Shown: positions 28,410 through 38,011, numbered from the stretch's first letter. The stretch is 64,000 bases of DNA from CAYXTI01 sp964468495 (GCA_964468495.1 CAYXTI010000010.1:1-64000); one strand, 5' to 3'. Numbers and translations are program-made. Notes: generated by a model from the letters alone, not told the origin.

Positions 28410-28763
28410 TTAATAGCTAACACGCTTTTTATTAATAGGTATTTGGGCTTTATATTTTTGTTCCTTTTTAAGATGATTTTGTGCTTCTTGAGATAATTTT
28501 TTATATAATAGTTTTTTTTGTTTATTTAACTTAGATATTTCAGTACGATACTTAATTATTTCCTCTTTTACTTCCTGAGGAACTTCAGTTAAGTAATTCT
28601 TATATTCATTAATAATTTTATCATAAAATTCCTTGTTGTGTTTAGTGTCGTTATTATTTGTTTTAAGATTTTGACTATTATTAGAGTTAGATAGGGTAAT
28701 AGATGGTAGCAGCAAAAACCAGATTGCAGTCAAAAGTACAGGAATTTTATATATAGTTTTCAT
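28410..28763 (-). CDS. Small exported protein of unknown function
   Basis: 117 residues with a convincing N-terminal signal (MKTIYKIPVLLTAIWFLLL, cleavage probably after about residue 25). The remaining 90 residues are hydrophilic and Lys/Glu/Asn-rich, predicted helical, with possible coiled-coil character in EIIKYRTEISKLNKQKKLL. There is no Cys, so it is not a lipoprotein. I recognise no family. It is monocistronic; its 5' side borders the promoter region of tlc. Confidence 0.65.
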   Translation of the reverse strand: MKTIYKIPVLLTAIWFLLLPSITLSNSNNSQNLKTNNNDTKHNKEFYDKIINEYKNYLTEVPQEVKEEIIKYRTEISKLNKQKKLLYKKLSQEAQNHLKKEQKYKAQIPINKKRVSY

Positions 28764-29165
28764 TTATTTAGAAACACTCCATTATTTATTATTTAATATA
28801 TATAGCTGTTATTTTTGAAGTTACAGATTGCCTTAAAATGCTATAACTTATGATTGAAAAAGTTTGTGTTATTCTATAGTTATCTTGATTAGGATTATAT
28901 ATAATTGTAAAAATAGATACAAGTTTAATGGATAAAATTTTTAAAATTTGATTGAAAATAGTGATTTTATAGATATGTTTTAATTATAGTTTAGTTATTA
29001 AAATCTAAAAATTTTTTTAATTGACTTTGTCAGTTATAAATATATAGTAATAATTAAAAATAAATACCTTAAAAATTTAAGTAGTACTAGTTAAGTATAG
29101 ATTAGTATTTTTTTATTGTTAATTAAGAGTTTATTTGTAAATATTATAAATTATTTAATAAATTA
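28764..29165. other. Divergent intergenic region upstream of tlc
   Basis: A 402-base AT-rich region between divergent genes. It contains the candidate tlc promoter at 29021-29048 and otherwise no open frame or RNA fold that I can support. Confidence 0.5.
29021..29048 (+). promoter_or_regulatory. Candidate sigma-70 promoter for tlc
   Basis: TTGACT (29021-29026), a 16-base spacer and TATAGT (29043-29048). It lies about 115 bases before the tlc start. It is the best -35/-10 match in this spacer, but AT-rich background makes chance matches common. Confidence 0.4.
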
Positions 29166-30650
29166 ATGAGTTTTAGTAGTATCCAGTTAAGAAAAATTAT
29201 TTGGCCAATAGAAGGTAAGGAGCATAAAAAATTTTTGCTAATGACAGGAATGATGTTTTGTATATTATTTAATTTTTCAGCTTTAAGATCGTTAAAGGAT
29301 GGTTTTATAGTTACTGGTATTGGAGCAGAAGCAATTAGTTTTTTAAAGACTTATATTGTATTGCCGGTAGCTATATTAATGATGATAATATATACAAAAC
29401 TATCTAGTATTATGAGCCAGCAAAAGGTTTTTTATACTATAGCAGGTTTTTTTATTGTGTATTTTTGTATATATTCTTTTATACTTTATCCTTATCCTAA
29501 TTTTTTTTATATTAATCCTGAAAAAATAGATTTATTAGTAGAACGTTATCCTAATTTTGCTTGGTTTATTAGAATTATAGGAAAATGGAAATTAGCAACT
29601 CTTTATACTGTTGCAGAAATATATGGCAGCATGATGTTAAGTTTATTGTTTTGGCAGTTTGCTAATCAGATTACTACTACTGATGAAGCTCGAAGATTTT
29701 ATCCTATGTTTGGATTGTTGGCTAATATTGCTTTACCAATTTCTGGAATAGCAATTGCTTACTTCCTAAGTGATAATTTTAAGATGTGTATTGATTTCAA
29801 ATTTACTCCTATTTTTTATATAATTATTCTGTGTAGTTTATTATCCGTATTATTTTATGCATGGATTAATATTTTAATATTGAAAAATAATATTACTGAA
29901 AATAATAATAAAGATCTTAATGTTGGTAAAAAAAGTAGAAAGAAAAAGATTTCATTAATAGAAAGTATAAAAATAATATTTACATCTAAATATCTAGGTT
30001 TTCTAGCAGTGCTAGTAATTGCATATGGTGTTTCAGTAAATTTAGTTGAAGGAGTATGGAAAGCAAATATTAAGTTAATCTATTCTACTGCGGAATCTTA
30101 TACACTATTTATGGCAAAGTTTCAGTCTTATCAAGGGATAGTAGCGATTGTTTTTATGATAGTAGGTAGTAATATTATAAGACGGGTGTCGTGGTTTAGA
30201 GCAGCTATATTAACACCTTTAATGATACTGATTACTGGAATAATTTTCTTTGCGTGTATTATATTTGATAAGGTTTTTGCATTATATTGCAGCGCAATGT
30301 TCTTAGGAACAGGTCCTATTGCAGCAGCTATTTTAATAGGATCAATACAGAATATATTAAGTAAGGCAACAAAATATTCGTTATTTGATGCTACAAAGGA
30401 AATGGCATATATTCCCCTTGATAATGAAAGAAAGACTAAAGGTAAAGCTGCAGTAGATGTTATTGGTGGTCGTCTTGGTAAATCTGGTGGAGCGGTTATT
30501 CAGTCAACATTTCTTATTTTATTTCCACGATACTCCTTACAAGAGGGTGCTCCATATTTTGCTATTATATTTTTAGTAGTAGTTCTACTATGGTTGATAT
30601 CTCTATATAAGTTAAGCGATGAATATAATGCAATTATTAATAATAGTTAG
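29166..30650 (+). CDS. tlc: ATP/ADP translocase (nucleotide transporter)
   Basis: Twelve-helix exchanger that imports host ATP for bacterial ADP (or other nucleotides in some paralogues); a hallmark of Rickettsiales, Chlamydiae and plastids. It has 494 residues, the usual length. Recognisable features are RSLKDGFIVTGIGAEAISF after the first helix, WQFANQITTTDEARRFYP, and PLDNERKTKGKAAVDVIGG near the C-terminus. Rickettsia carry several paralogues with different substrates, so the exact nucleotide cannot be stated. The plus-strand NAPE-PLD-like gene follows after 129 bases. Confidence 0.96.
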   Translation: MSFSSIQLRKIIWPIEGKEHKKFLLMTGMMFCILFNFSALRSLKDGFIVTGIGAEAISFLKTYIVLPVAILMMIIYTKLSSIMSQQKVFYTIAGFFIVYFCIYSFILYPYPNFFYINPEKIDLLVERYPNFAWFIRIIGKWKLATLYTVAEIYGSMMLSLLFWQFANQITTTDEARRFYPMFGLLANIALPISGIAIAYFLSDNFKMCIDFKFTPIFYIIILCSLLSVLFYAWINILILKNNITENNNKDLNVGKKSRKKKISLIESIKIIFTSKYLGFLAVLVIAYGVSVNLVEGVWKANIKLIYSTAESYTLFMAKFQSYQGIVAIVFMIVGSNIIRRVSWFRAAILTPLMILITGIIFFACIIFDKVFALYCSAMFLGTGPIAAAILIGSIQNILSKATKYSLFDATKEMAYIPLDNERKTKGKAAVDVIGGRLGKSGGAVIQSTFLILFPRYSLQEGAPYFAIIFLVVVLLWLISLYKLSDEYNAIINNS

Positions 30651-30779
30651 TTTATAATTATTTTTATATTTTAAAAGATTTTTGTGGTATTTAGATTATA
30701 TTAGTATAGTGTTGTTTTATTTATATACTAAAATTTAGCTATGAGGATTATTTTAGGAGGTTAATAATATTATATAATT

Positions 30780-31853
30780 ATGGTTAATTTTTTAATTATT
30801 TTTTTTTGTATTATTTTTATAGGAATAATAAGTATAATTATTTTTTTAAAAAAAAGAGTATATTATTTTGGCCCAGTTTCTAATCATTTTACTGGAGAAA
30901 GATTTTTTAATCTTAATGAATTAGCAGAGAATGATTCTTCTCAAAAATTAGATTTTTTTACAATAATCAAATTTCTAATAGCAAAATTTAATAATCGTTG
31001 GGAAAAAAAAACAGTAGAAAAGCAGAATTGTTCATTGTTATTAAGATCTTTTAGTAATAATGATTTAAGAATATTAAATATAGGTCATGCAACGTTTCTT
31101 ATACAAGTTGCTGGAGTAAATATTTTAACAGATCCTGTTTGGTCTAAGCGTGTTAGTCCTTTTAAATTTATAGGGCCAAAAAGGTATATAGCACCAGGCA
31201 TTGATTTCTCAGATTTACCTAAAATTGATTTAGTATGGATTAGTCATAATCATTATGACCATTTAGATTTAAAAACAATAGAGAGGATATGGTTTAGAGA
31301 TAAGCCTAGAATAATAGTTCCTTTAGGGAATGATAGGATTATTAGGTTATATAATAAAGATATTATTAGCGAGGCTTATGATTGGTATGATGTTGTTGAA
31401 GTCAATAATGATTTAAAATTGCATCTTAGTCCTGTTCAGCATTGGTCATCACGGTGGGTTATTGATAAAAACAAAGCATTATGGTCTGCTTTAGTTATTG
31501 AAACTTTTGCTGGAAATATATATTTTACTGGAGATTCTGGTTATGGAAGATATTTTAAGGATGTAAAAGAAAAATTTGGTTCTTTTAGATTAGCATTAAT
31601 TCCAATGGGAGCATATAAACCAAGAAATATGATGGAGTATTCTCATATGGGGCCTAAAGAATTAGTTAAAGCTTACTTTGATTTAGGAATGCCTGTCACT
31701 GTTCCTTGTCATTATGATGTATTTAACTTAGCAAATGAAAATCAAGGAGAAGCATTATCTGATCTAAAAGAAATTATAAGTAGTTATGGTAACCATTGTA
31801 ATAATATTAAAATAATGCAAATTGGAGAATTTGCTTTAATTCCTAAAAATTAA
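30780..31853 (+). CDS. NAPE-PLD-like metallo-beta-lactamase-fold hydrolase
   Basis: 357 residues, with one N-terminal membrane anchor (about residues 3-22) and then a zinc hydrolase domain. The metal motif SHNHYDHLD is canonical HxHxDH. The remaining ligands and family features are in FTGDSGYG and PCHYD, plus IPMGAYKPR and HWSSR. These match N-acylphosphatidylethanolamine phospholipase D and its bacterial relatives. The substrate is unknown; a membrane phospholipid is plausible. AGGAGG at 30755-30760 is 19 bases before the ATG, an unusually long spacing. Confidence 0.85.
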   Translation: MVNFLIIFFCIIFIGIISIIIFLKKRVYYFGPVSNHFTGERFFNLNELAENDSSQKLDFFTIIKFLIAKFNNRWEKKTVEKQNCSLLLRSFSNNDLRILNIGHATFLIQVAGVNILTDPVWSKRVSPFKFIGPKRYIAPGIDFSDLPKIDLVWISHNHYDHLDLKTIERIWFRDKPRIIVPLGNDRIIRLYNKDIISEAYDWYDVVEVNNDLKLHLSPVQHWSSRWVIDKNKALWSALVIETFAGNIYFTGDSGYGRYFKDVKEKFGSFRLALIPMGAYKPRNMMEYSHMGPKELVKAYFDLGMPVTVPCHYDVFNLANENQGEALSDLKEIISSYGNHCNNIKIMQIGEFALIPKN

Positions 31854-32082
31854 TAAAGTTAATCAAGGTAAAAAATAAAGCTGATTTTATTTAACTAAAA
31901 TATGATTTAGTTAAAGTTATTATATAAGGTAATTTTCATATTGGATTTGCTTATAGGAAATGTATTTTTAATAAAATACTGATAATCCATTATTAGTTAT
32001 AAAAAATAAATTACTAGTTATTTTTATCTTAATTAAAGAAAATTTTAGGAGTATAATAAATTATTTTTATAAGTTTTAAGAT

Positions 32083-33141
32083 ATGCAGAAATTATTTGTA
32101 GTAGAATATATATGGTTAGATGGAATAAATCCTGTAAATAAATTACGGTCTAAAAGTAGAGTAATATTATTACCAGATAATCCTAAAATAAAGGATTTTC
32201 CATATTGGAGTTTTGATGGATCATCAACAGGACAAGCATCTACTACTAATTCTGATTGTATATTAGTTCCAGTGAATGCTGTTTTAGATCCGTTGCCTAA
32301 TAATGGTGATTATTTAGTATTATGTGAAGTATTAAATCCTGATGGAACTATGCATTTATTAAATAATCGAGCTAAATTAAGGTCGTTATTAGAGCAAGGA
32401 GGAAATAATTATAATATTTGGGTTGGTTTTGAGCAAGAATATACTATGTTTAAAAATAATATTCCGCTTGGATGGCCTAAAGAAGGTTATCCTGATAAAC
32501 AAGGACAGTATTATTGTGGAGTAGGAGTAAATAGGGCATTAGGAAGAGAACTTGCTAATAGACATAGAGAATTTTGTATTAAAGCAGGATTAGTATATTA
32601 TGGGATGAATGCAGAAGTAATGCCTAGTCAATGGGAATTTCAAATTGGATATAGAGGAAAGATAGAAGAAGATGTAAGTGCTTTAAATATGTCCGATCAT
32701 TTATGGTTTGCACGCTGGTTAATAGAACGTATTGGAGAAGAGTTTAAAATAGAAATTTCTTTTGATAATAAGCCGGTGAAAGGTGATTGGAATGGGGCTG
32801 GAATGCATACTAATTTTTCAACTAAAGATATGAGGGATCCTATTAAAGGAAGTAAATTTATTAAATCTGCAATTAATAATTTATCATTAGCGCATAAGCA
32901 ACATATTAGGTATTATGGACATAAGTTAGAGGAGCGTCTTACAGGGTTGCATGAAACTTCAGAGATAGATAATTTTTCTGTAGGAGAAGCAAATAGAAGA
33001 AGTTCTATTCGTATACCTAAAATAACAGCTAAACAAGGATATGGTTATATAGAAGATAGAAGACCAGGTGCTAATGCTGATCCATATTTAGTATCAGCTA
33101 TTTTAATATCAACAATATGTAAAATTAATTTTTATAACTAA
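32083..33141 (+). CDS. Glutamine synthetase, type II (eukaryote-like)
   Basis: Makes glutamine from glutamate, ammonia and ATP. The 352-residue length and sequence fit GSII, the class found in eukaryotes and some bacteria (for example rhizobia glnII), not the 440-470-residue GSI. Diagnostic elements: FVVEYIWLDG at the start, WSFDGSSTGQA, WVGFEQEYT with the metal-binding Glu, NAEVMPSQWEFQIG, GDWNGAGMHTNFST, and RRPGANADPY. All main catalytic regions are present, so it should be active. It stands alone, with no nitrogen-regulatory genes nearby. Probably acquired horizontally. Confidence 0.92.
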   Translation: MQKLFVVEYIWLDGINPVNKLRSKSRVILLPDNPKIKDFPYWSFDGSSTGQASTTNSDCILVPVNAVLDPLPNNGDYLVLCEVLNPDGTMHLLNNRAKLRSLLEQGGNNYNIWVGFEQEYTMFKNNIPLGWPKEGYPDKQGQYYCGVGVNRALGRELANRHREFCIKAGLVYYGMNAEVMPSQWEFQIGYRGKIEEDVSALNMSDHLWFARWLIERIGEEFKIEISFDNKPVKGDWNGAGMHTNFSTKDMRDPIKGSKFIKSAINNLSLAHKQHIRYYGHKLEERLTGLHETSEIDNFSVGEANRRSSIRIPKITAKQGYGYIEDRRPGANADPYLVSAILISTICKINFYN

Positions 33142-33411
33142 ATTCTTTTCTAATAATGTAATGTTGATACAAATGTAGTTAAAAATTTTCAATAAATAAA
33201 AAAATAGATTATAAATAATAAAATTGTTTATATAAAAACTTATCTATATAAAAGAGTTATTGTTATTTAGTAGATATTATATTTTGGTGTAAAAACTCAT
33301 TATTATTTTGTAGTGTAATTGCTAGAAAAATTTTTCTTTTTTATCTTAATAATCTTATGTTAATATAGTTTATATTAACATATAAAATTTATTGCATGGT
33401 GGTATTTTGTC

Positions 33412-34761
33412 GTGAGTTTGGTTTATTATTTTCTTGATAAGGTGCCTGCAATTTATGCAGAGGATATGCAGGAAGAGTATGAATTGCTTACTTTAGAACT
33501 AGTAAAGTCAGGACTTATTAGAATAGATACTGATTATTATTCTAATTTTATTTATTATTATGATTCAAATACAGGATTTAAATTTGTCTTTAGCAAAGAT
33601 GAAATATTAGAACCTAGTTTATTAGAAAAAACACGAAATACCATTAGAAAGAATTATCAAAGAAAAGAAAAGTTTGTAGATGATAGTAAAGTTGAAGCTG
33701 TAATAAGTATTTTGTACAAAAAAGTAAAAAAACTTAATCCCGTTAATATAGAATTGCAACTTATGCTAACAAGGCTTTTTGTACAGGCAGCTCATCCTAT
33801 AGTTATAAGATGGCTTATTATTTGTAAAGTAGAGATATTTATTACTTACTCTAATATAATAGGCGACATAATGGATATCCAAAATTGGAAAAATTCAGGT
33901 AGTAACAGTGGAATGCAAAGTATAAATGGAGAGAAGATAAGAATATATGTTTCTTGTGGAGGTGATCCTTTTGCAAAAAATAATAAAGAAAATTCTAAGC
34001 AAGGTGATGGATGGGCAGCTTTAGCTCGTTTACAAATTATTGCAGCTCAAGAAATAGGACATTTTGCTGATATAAAAAGAGATTTGAATGGAAAGTCTTT
34101 AGCTGTTCGATATTCAGCTGATATGGCATGTAGGCGTGCTAATGAATATATAAAATTGAGCAGAAATAATGATATTTATAGATGTGATAATTTATTAACG
34201 TTTTTATTAAAAAATAGAATGGATAAGTTAATTGCTTTGGAAAAAGAATTAAAATTTTATCATAATCATAAGTTAGTAAATTTAAAAGTAATTTTTATAT
34301 CAATGTTAGTCAAATTTTATCGTTATCGGTTATTAAAATTGGCAAAAGATCATAAATTATATTTTATATTAAGGTTTAAAAAAGATAAGTATCTTGGATT
34401 GTTAATAAAGTTAATTATTGATGATATGAAAATGAATTTAACCCCTACAGCTGATGTATATAAAAGAGATAACAAAGAAGCAGAAGAAGCAATTAGTTGT
34501 GTTGAATCATTAGCAAGAGTTCCTCAACAAGTTATAAAATGGGGCTATTTAACTACTCAAACGGTAATGCATGATTTATATAAAGTATATTATGGAGAAA
34601 TCATTCCTGACTTAATTAAGAGCTATAGTAATATTAGTAAACAACAATATAGTCGTAATTATTTGATAAAAGAAAAAAATTTTATCAAAAAGATCTTTTC
34701 TTTATTTAGATTTAAAAATTACTCTAAGAAAATATGCTTTACCCAAGTTCGAGATATTTAG
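33412..34761 (+). CDS. Unknown protein, possibly the Rickettsiales DUF2748 family
   Basis: 449 residues, starting with GTG. No signal peptide; a hydrophobic stretch lies around ILLK-rich residues 295-305 but is not a clear membrane helix. The segment AAQEIGHFADIKRD resembles a zinc-metalloprotease helix (HExxH) in which the first His is Gln, so a peptidase role is doubtful. The C-terminal 60 residues are very basic. I associate it tentatively with a Rickettsia-specific family of unknown function (DUF2748). It converges on the S41-like gene with a 16-base gap. Confidence 0.6.
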   Translation: MSLVYYFLDKVPAIYAEDMQEEYELLTLELVKSGLIRIDTDYYSNFIYYYDSNTGFKFVFSKDEILEPSLLEKTRNTIRKNYQRKEKFVDDSKVEAVISILYKKVKKLNPVNIELQLMLTRLFVQAAHPIVIRWLIICKVEIFITYSNIIGDIMDIQNWKNSGSNSGMQSINGEKIRIYVSCGGDPFAKNNKENSKQGDGWAALARLQIIAAQEIGHFADIKRDLNGKSLAVRYSADMACRRANEYIKLSRNNDIYRCDNLLTFLLKNRMDKLIALEKELKFYHNHKLVNLKVIFISMLVKFYRYRLLKLAKDHKLYFILRFKKDKYLGLLIKLIIDDMKMNLTPTADVYKRDNKEAEEAISCVESLARVPQQVIKWGYLTTQTVMHDLYKVYYGEIIPDLIKSYSNISKQQYSRNYLIKEKNFIKKIFSLFRFKNYSKKICFTQVRDI

Positions 34762-34777
34762 AGAAGTTTTAAAGGAG

Positions 34778-36229
34778 CTATTTTTCTATTGTTGATTTTA
34801 TTATATTAAATAACTCTGTATTACTTTTATTAAATTCACTGCTGTCAATATATATATGTGGAACCAAACTATTTCCTTTGTTATACAGATTGGCAACATT
34901 GATTTCAATAGGAAAAAAAAGTTCGTATTTTTGACTAGGAGTAGTTTTATGTTGTATATTGCTGTATACATTATTTAATATAATAGGGCTTATTCCTATA
35001 TGAATTACATTTGGAATTTGCCTTATTTCATTAATAAAATGCCAACATGCATTATCACATATGTTGTTAGTTAATACTATTATAGTAGCATTAACAGGTT
35101 TATTATTAGTGTTTGAGTATAAGTTTTCCTTTTCATCATAAATACACCATTCTTTATAATAAAAATCTTCGTTTTTTGTTAGGCATTCTAAATATGATTT
35201 ATTTACTTTCATAGAATTTTTTTGTTTAAAGTTTAAAAAATTTTCTTTACTTAAAGCAATTTTTTGAACTATTGTTTTGTTATAATCATGATTTTTAACT
35301 TGATTCCTAATAAAATGATCTCCCCATAAATTTCTAATAATTGCTCTAGCTAAATTATAATCCCCTCCTTTATTATTTCTTACATCAAAAATAATATAAT
35401 TCTTGTCTTGAGAATATAGCTTTAAATTAGATAACATTTTTTCAAAAAAAAGATAGTTCTCATTTGTTTTTATAAAGCTAGGGATTTTAATCCATATAGA
35501 TTTTTTAATTAATTCAATAGAAAAATTATTATTAAATTGTTTTAGTATTTCATAAGTACTATTTAAAGCTTCCTTTGTAAAAATAGTGTAATTTAAGACT
35601 AATTTATTAGAGATATTATTATGTATGTAAGTGATTATCTTAGGTTTTATAATAAAACGATTAGCATCATTAATTAATAAATAAACACTACTTTTTACTA
35701 GAGAATCATAAAAGTAATTTTTAGTATAAAAAGGTACTATGTATTCTTTAAAATATTCTGAAACAGGTATTTCATTAATATGTGTTATTTTATCTCCTAT
35801 ACTTATATTTTTTAAAGATGATATATTATTTTCTTTATAAAATATGATATGTTCGTTATTTTGTAATATACTAAGTATAGCAGGATATTCTACTGGAGGT
35901 AAATCGATAAGAGGTTTTATATCTATGCTTGTATCTTTAAATCCATAAATATAATATGTAATTATATAGTGACAATCATATAATTTATTTATTTCTTGAA
36001 TTAACTTACATGATTCTTTGTATCCTTCATTAACCCATTTATAAAAATTCTCTTCATTTTTATATTGAGCTGAGTTATTTATAATATTTTTATAAATAAA
36101 ATCTAAATCATGTAAACAAGATTTTTTTAAACTTATTTGATTATCTTCTAAAGATAAAATAGGGTATGAATAAACTGAAATATATATTACTAGAATAGTA
36201 TGAAATAATATATTTAATAATGCTCTCAT
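34778..36229 (-). CDS. Exported S41-peptidase-like protein lacking the catalytic Ser
   Basis: 483 residues with a signal peptide (about residues 1-26). The C-terminal half resembles S41 (tail-specific) peptidases: FDVRNNKGGDYNLARAIIR (about 281-299) is the usual substrate-pocket region, and VLTNNICDNACWHFINEI corresponds to the nucleophile region, normally CxSAC. Here N393 stands where the Ser is expected. The middle ISIGDKITHINEIPVSEY looks PDZ-like. It may be a binding protein rather than a protease. Context: convergent with the preceding gene and 77 bases after secD on the same strand. Confidence 0.7.
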   Translation of the reverse strand: MRALLNILFHTILVIYISVYSYPILSLEDNQISLKKSCLHDLDFIYKNIINNSAQYKNEENFYKWVNEGYKESCKLIQEINKLYDCHYIITYYIYGFKDTSIDIKPLIDLPPVEYPAILSILQNNEHIIFYKENNISSLKNISIGDKITHINEIPVSEYFKEYIVPFYTKNYFYDSLVKSSVYLLINDANRFIIKPKIITYIHNNISNKLVLNYTIFTKEALNSTYEILKQFNNNFSIELIKKSIWIKIPSFIKTNENYLFFEKMLSNLKLYSQDKNYIIFDVRNNKGGDYNLARAIIRNLWGDHFIRNQVKNHDYNKTIVQKIALSKENFLNFKQKNSMKVNKSYLECLTKNEDFYYKEWCIYDEKENLYSNTNNKPVNATIIVLTNNICDNACWHFINEIRQIPNVIHIGISPIILNNVYSNIQHKTTPSQKYELFFPIEINVANLYNKGNSLVPHIYIDSSEFNKSNTELFNIIKSTIEK

Positions 36230-36306
36230 ATTTTCTATATAATGACTTTATTTGATTAGATACATTATTATAATAGCATATTCAACTTGTAAGTAAAATC
36301 TATATT

Positions 36307-37884
36307 TTAAATTAAACCTAAATTTGAAGTGCGAACATATTTGAGCCAGATATTAATTAATAATTTTGTAATTACAATAGCAGTATACATTGAGGATATA
36401 ATACCAATGGTTAAGGTAACAGCAAATCCTTTTATTGTACCAACACCAAATAAATAAAGAAAAAAGGCTGCAATTAGAGTAGTAATATTAGAATCTGTAA
36501 TAGTATTTATAGCTGATTGAAAACCTATTTTTATTGAATAAGCTTTAGAGTTACCTTGTAGTAATTCTTCTCTAATACGCTCGTAAATTAATACATTAGC
36601 ATCAACAGCCATTCCTATTGTTAGAATAATACCAGCTATTCCTGGTAATGTAACAGTTACTTGTAATATTGATAATAATGCTATTATATAAACAATTGAT
36701 ATTATTAATGTTACAGAAGCAAATACTCCTAGAATACCATAATATAATATCATAAAAATACATACAGAGATAAATCCTATATAGCCAGCTAATTTACCAG
36801 ATTCAATTGAATCTATACCAAGAGTAGGGCCTATAGTACGTTCTTCAACTATAGTGATTGGTGCTGGGAGAGCTCCAGATTTGAGTAATAATGCAAGATT
36901 AGTAGCAGATTCAGTAGTAAAATTACCAGAAATAATACCATCGCCAGATGTAATTGGTTCATTGATTACGGGAGTACTAATAATTTGATTATCTAATACT
37001 ATTGCTAATCTTTTTCCTTGATTATTAGTAGTAATTTCTGCAAACTTTTTAGCTCCTAAGTTATTAAAAGAAAAACTTACTATTGGTTGGCTATCTTTAT
37101 TAAAGCTAGCTTGAGCGTTATTTAGATGATCTCCTCTAAGCATTACTTTTTTATATACTATAAGGAATTTAGGGGAATTTTGGTTTTTTATATCTTCATT
37201 AGCTATAAGAGGGAGTATTTTTGAATTGTACGGGATATAGCCTTTTTGAGTATTATTTACATCTATATTTTCATTTAAGAGATGGAATGTTAGCTGAGCA
37301 GTTTTTCCTAGTATTGATTTAATTTGTTCAGTGTTAGTGACTCCAGCTAATTGCAGTGAAATATAGCTTTCTCCTTGTCTTTGAATAATAGGTTCTTTAG
37401 TTCCAGTGTTATCGATGCGCATACGAATTATTCCTAATGCTTGATTTATTATTTTTTCATTTTGCTGTTTAATTGAATGATTGCTATAAGAAATAAAAAT
37501 ATTGTTATTATTAATTGTTACTTGTAAATTTTTATCTATATTAGAAATAATTTTTTTTACTGCATTAATATTATTACTTTCTTTTATTACAAAGTTGATA
37601 GTATCGTTTGTACACGTAAGGTTACGATAACCTATTTTTTTTTTTTTAAAATGTTGTTTAATGTTATCAGTAATTGAGTTGATATTATTTTCTCTATAGC
37701 TATCAAGATCAACCTTAAGAAGTAATTGTAATCCTCCTTGTAGATCTAAGCCAAGCTTTATTTTTTTGCTAGGAATTAAAATACTATTAGAATTATTAAC
37801 CAAAACATTAGGAATGGTGAAAAATATTGCAATAATGGTTATTATAATGGGAATTATTACTTGCAATTTCTTTATAGGGGGCAT
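36307..37884 (-). CDS. secD: Protein translocase subunit SecD
   Basis: Proton-motive-force-driven helper of SecYEG export. It has 525 residues. One membrane helix at the N-terminus is followed by KLGLDLQGGLQLLLKVD, a large periplasmic domain, and five C-terminal helices with IGMAVDANVLIYERIREEL. secF does not follow: the next gene is the S41-like protein. yajC is upstream, the conserved order, but separated by a strong hairpin. Confidence 0.96.
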   Translation of the reverse strand: MPPIKKLQVIIPIIITIIAIFFTIPNVLVNNSNSILIPSKKIKLGLDLQGGLQLLLKVDLDSYRENNINSITDNIKQHFKKKKIGYRNLTCTNDTINFVIKESNNINAVKKIISNIDKNLQVTINNNNIFISYSNHSIKQQNEKIINQALGIIRMRIDNTGTKEPIIQRQGESYISLQLAGVTNTEQIKSILGKTAQLTFHLLNENIDVNNTQKGYIPYNSKILPLIANEDIKNQNSPKFLIVYKKVMLRGDHLNNAQASFNKDSQPIVSFSFNNLGAKKFAEITTNNQGKRLAIVLDNQIISTPVINEPITSGDGIISGNFTTESATNLALLLKSGALPAPITIVEERTIGPTLGIDSIESGKLAGYIGFISVCIFMILYYGILGVFASVTLIISIVYIIALLSILQVTVTLPGIAGIILTIGMAVDANVLIYERIREELLQGNSKAYSIKIGFQSAINTITDSNITTLIAAFFLYLFGVGTIKGFAVTLTIGIISSMYTAIVITKLLINIWLKYVRTSNLGLI

Positions 37885-37910
37885 AATAGCATTTTAAAAG
37901 TTAACGTGAG

Positions 37911-37940
37911 CTTAAGACCAATATTTCTATTGGTCTTAAG
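37911..37940. terminator. Perfect 13-bp hairpin between yajC and secD
   Basis: CTTAAGACCAATA (37911-37923) and TATTGGTCTTAAG (37928-37940) flank the loop TTTC. It sits between two same-strand genes, 26 bases before the secD start. Without a T-run on either side it may be an attenuator, a processing site or an operator rather than a simple terminator. Confidence 0.55.
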
Positions 37941-38011
37941 AATTACTCTTAATTATATGGATTAAGTAACAATGAATGATTATCAATTATTGGAAAAACT
38001 ATAATTTTCAC

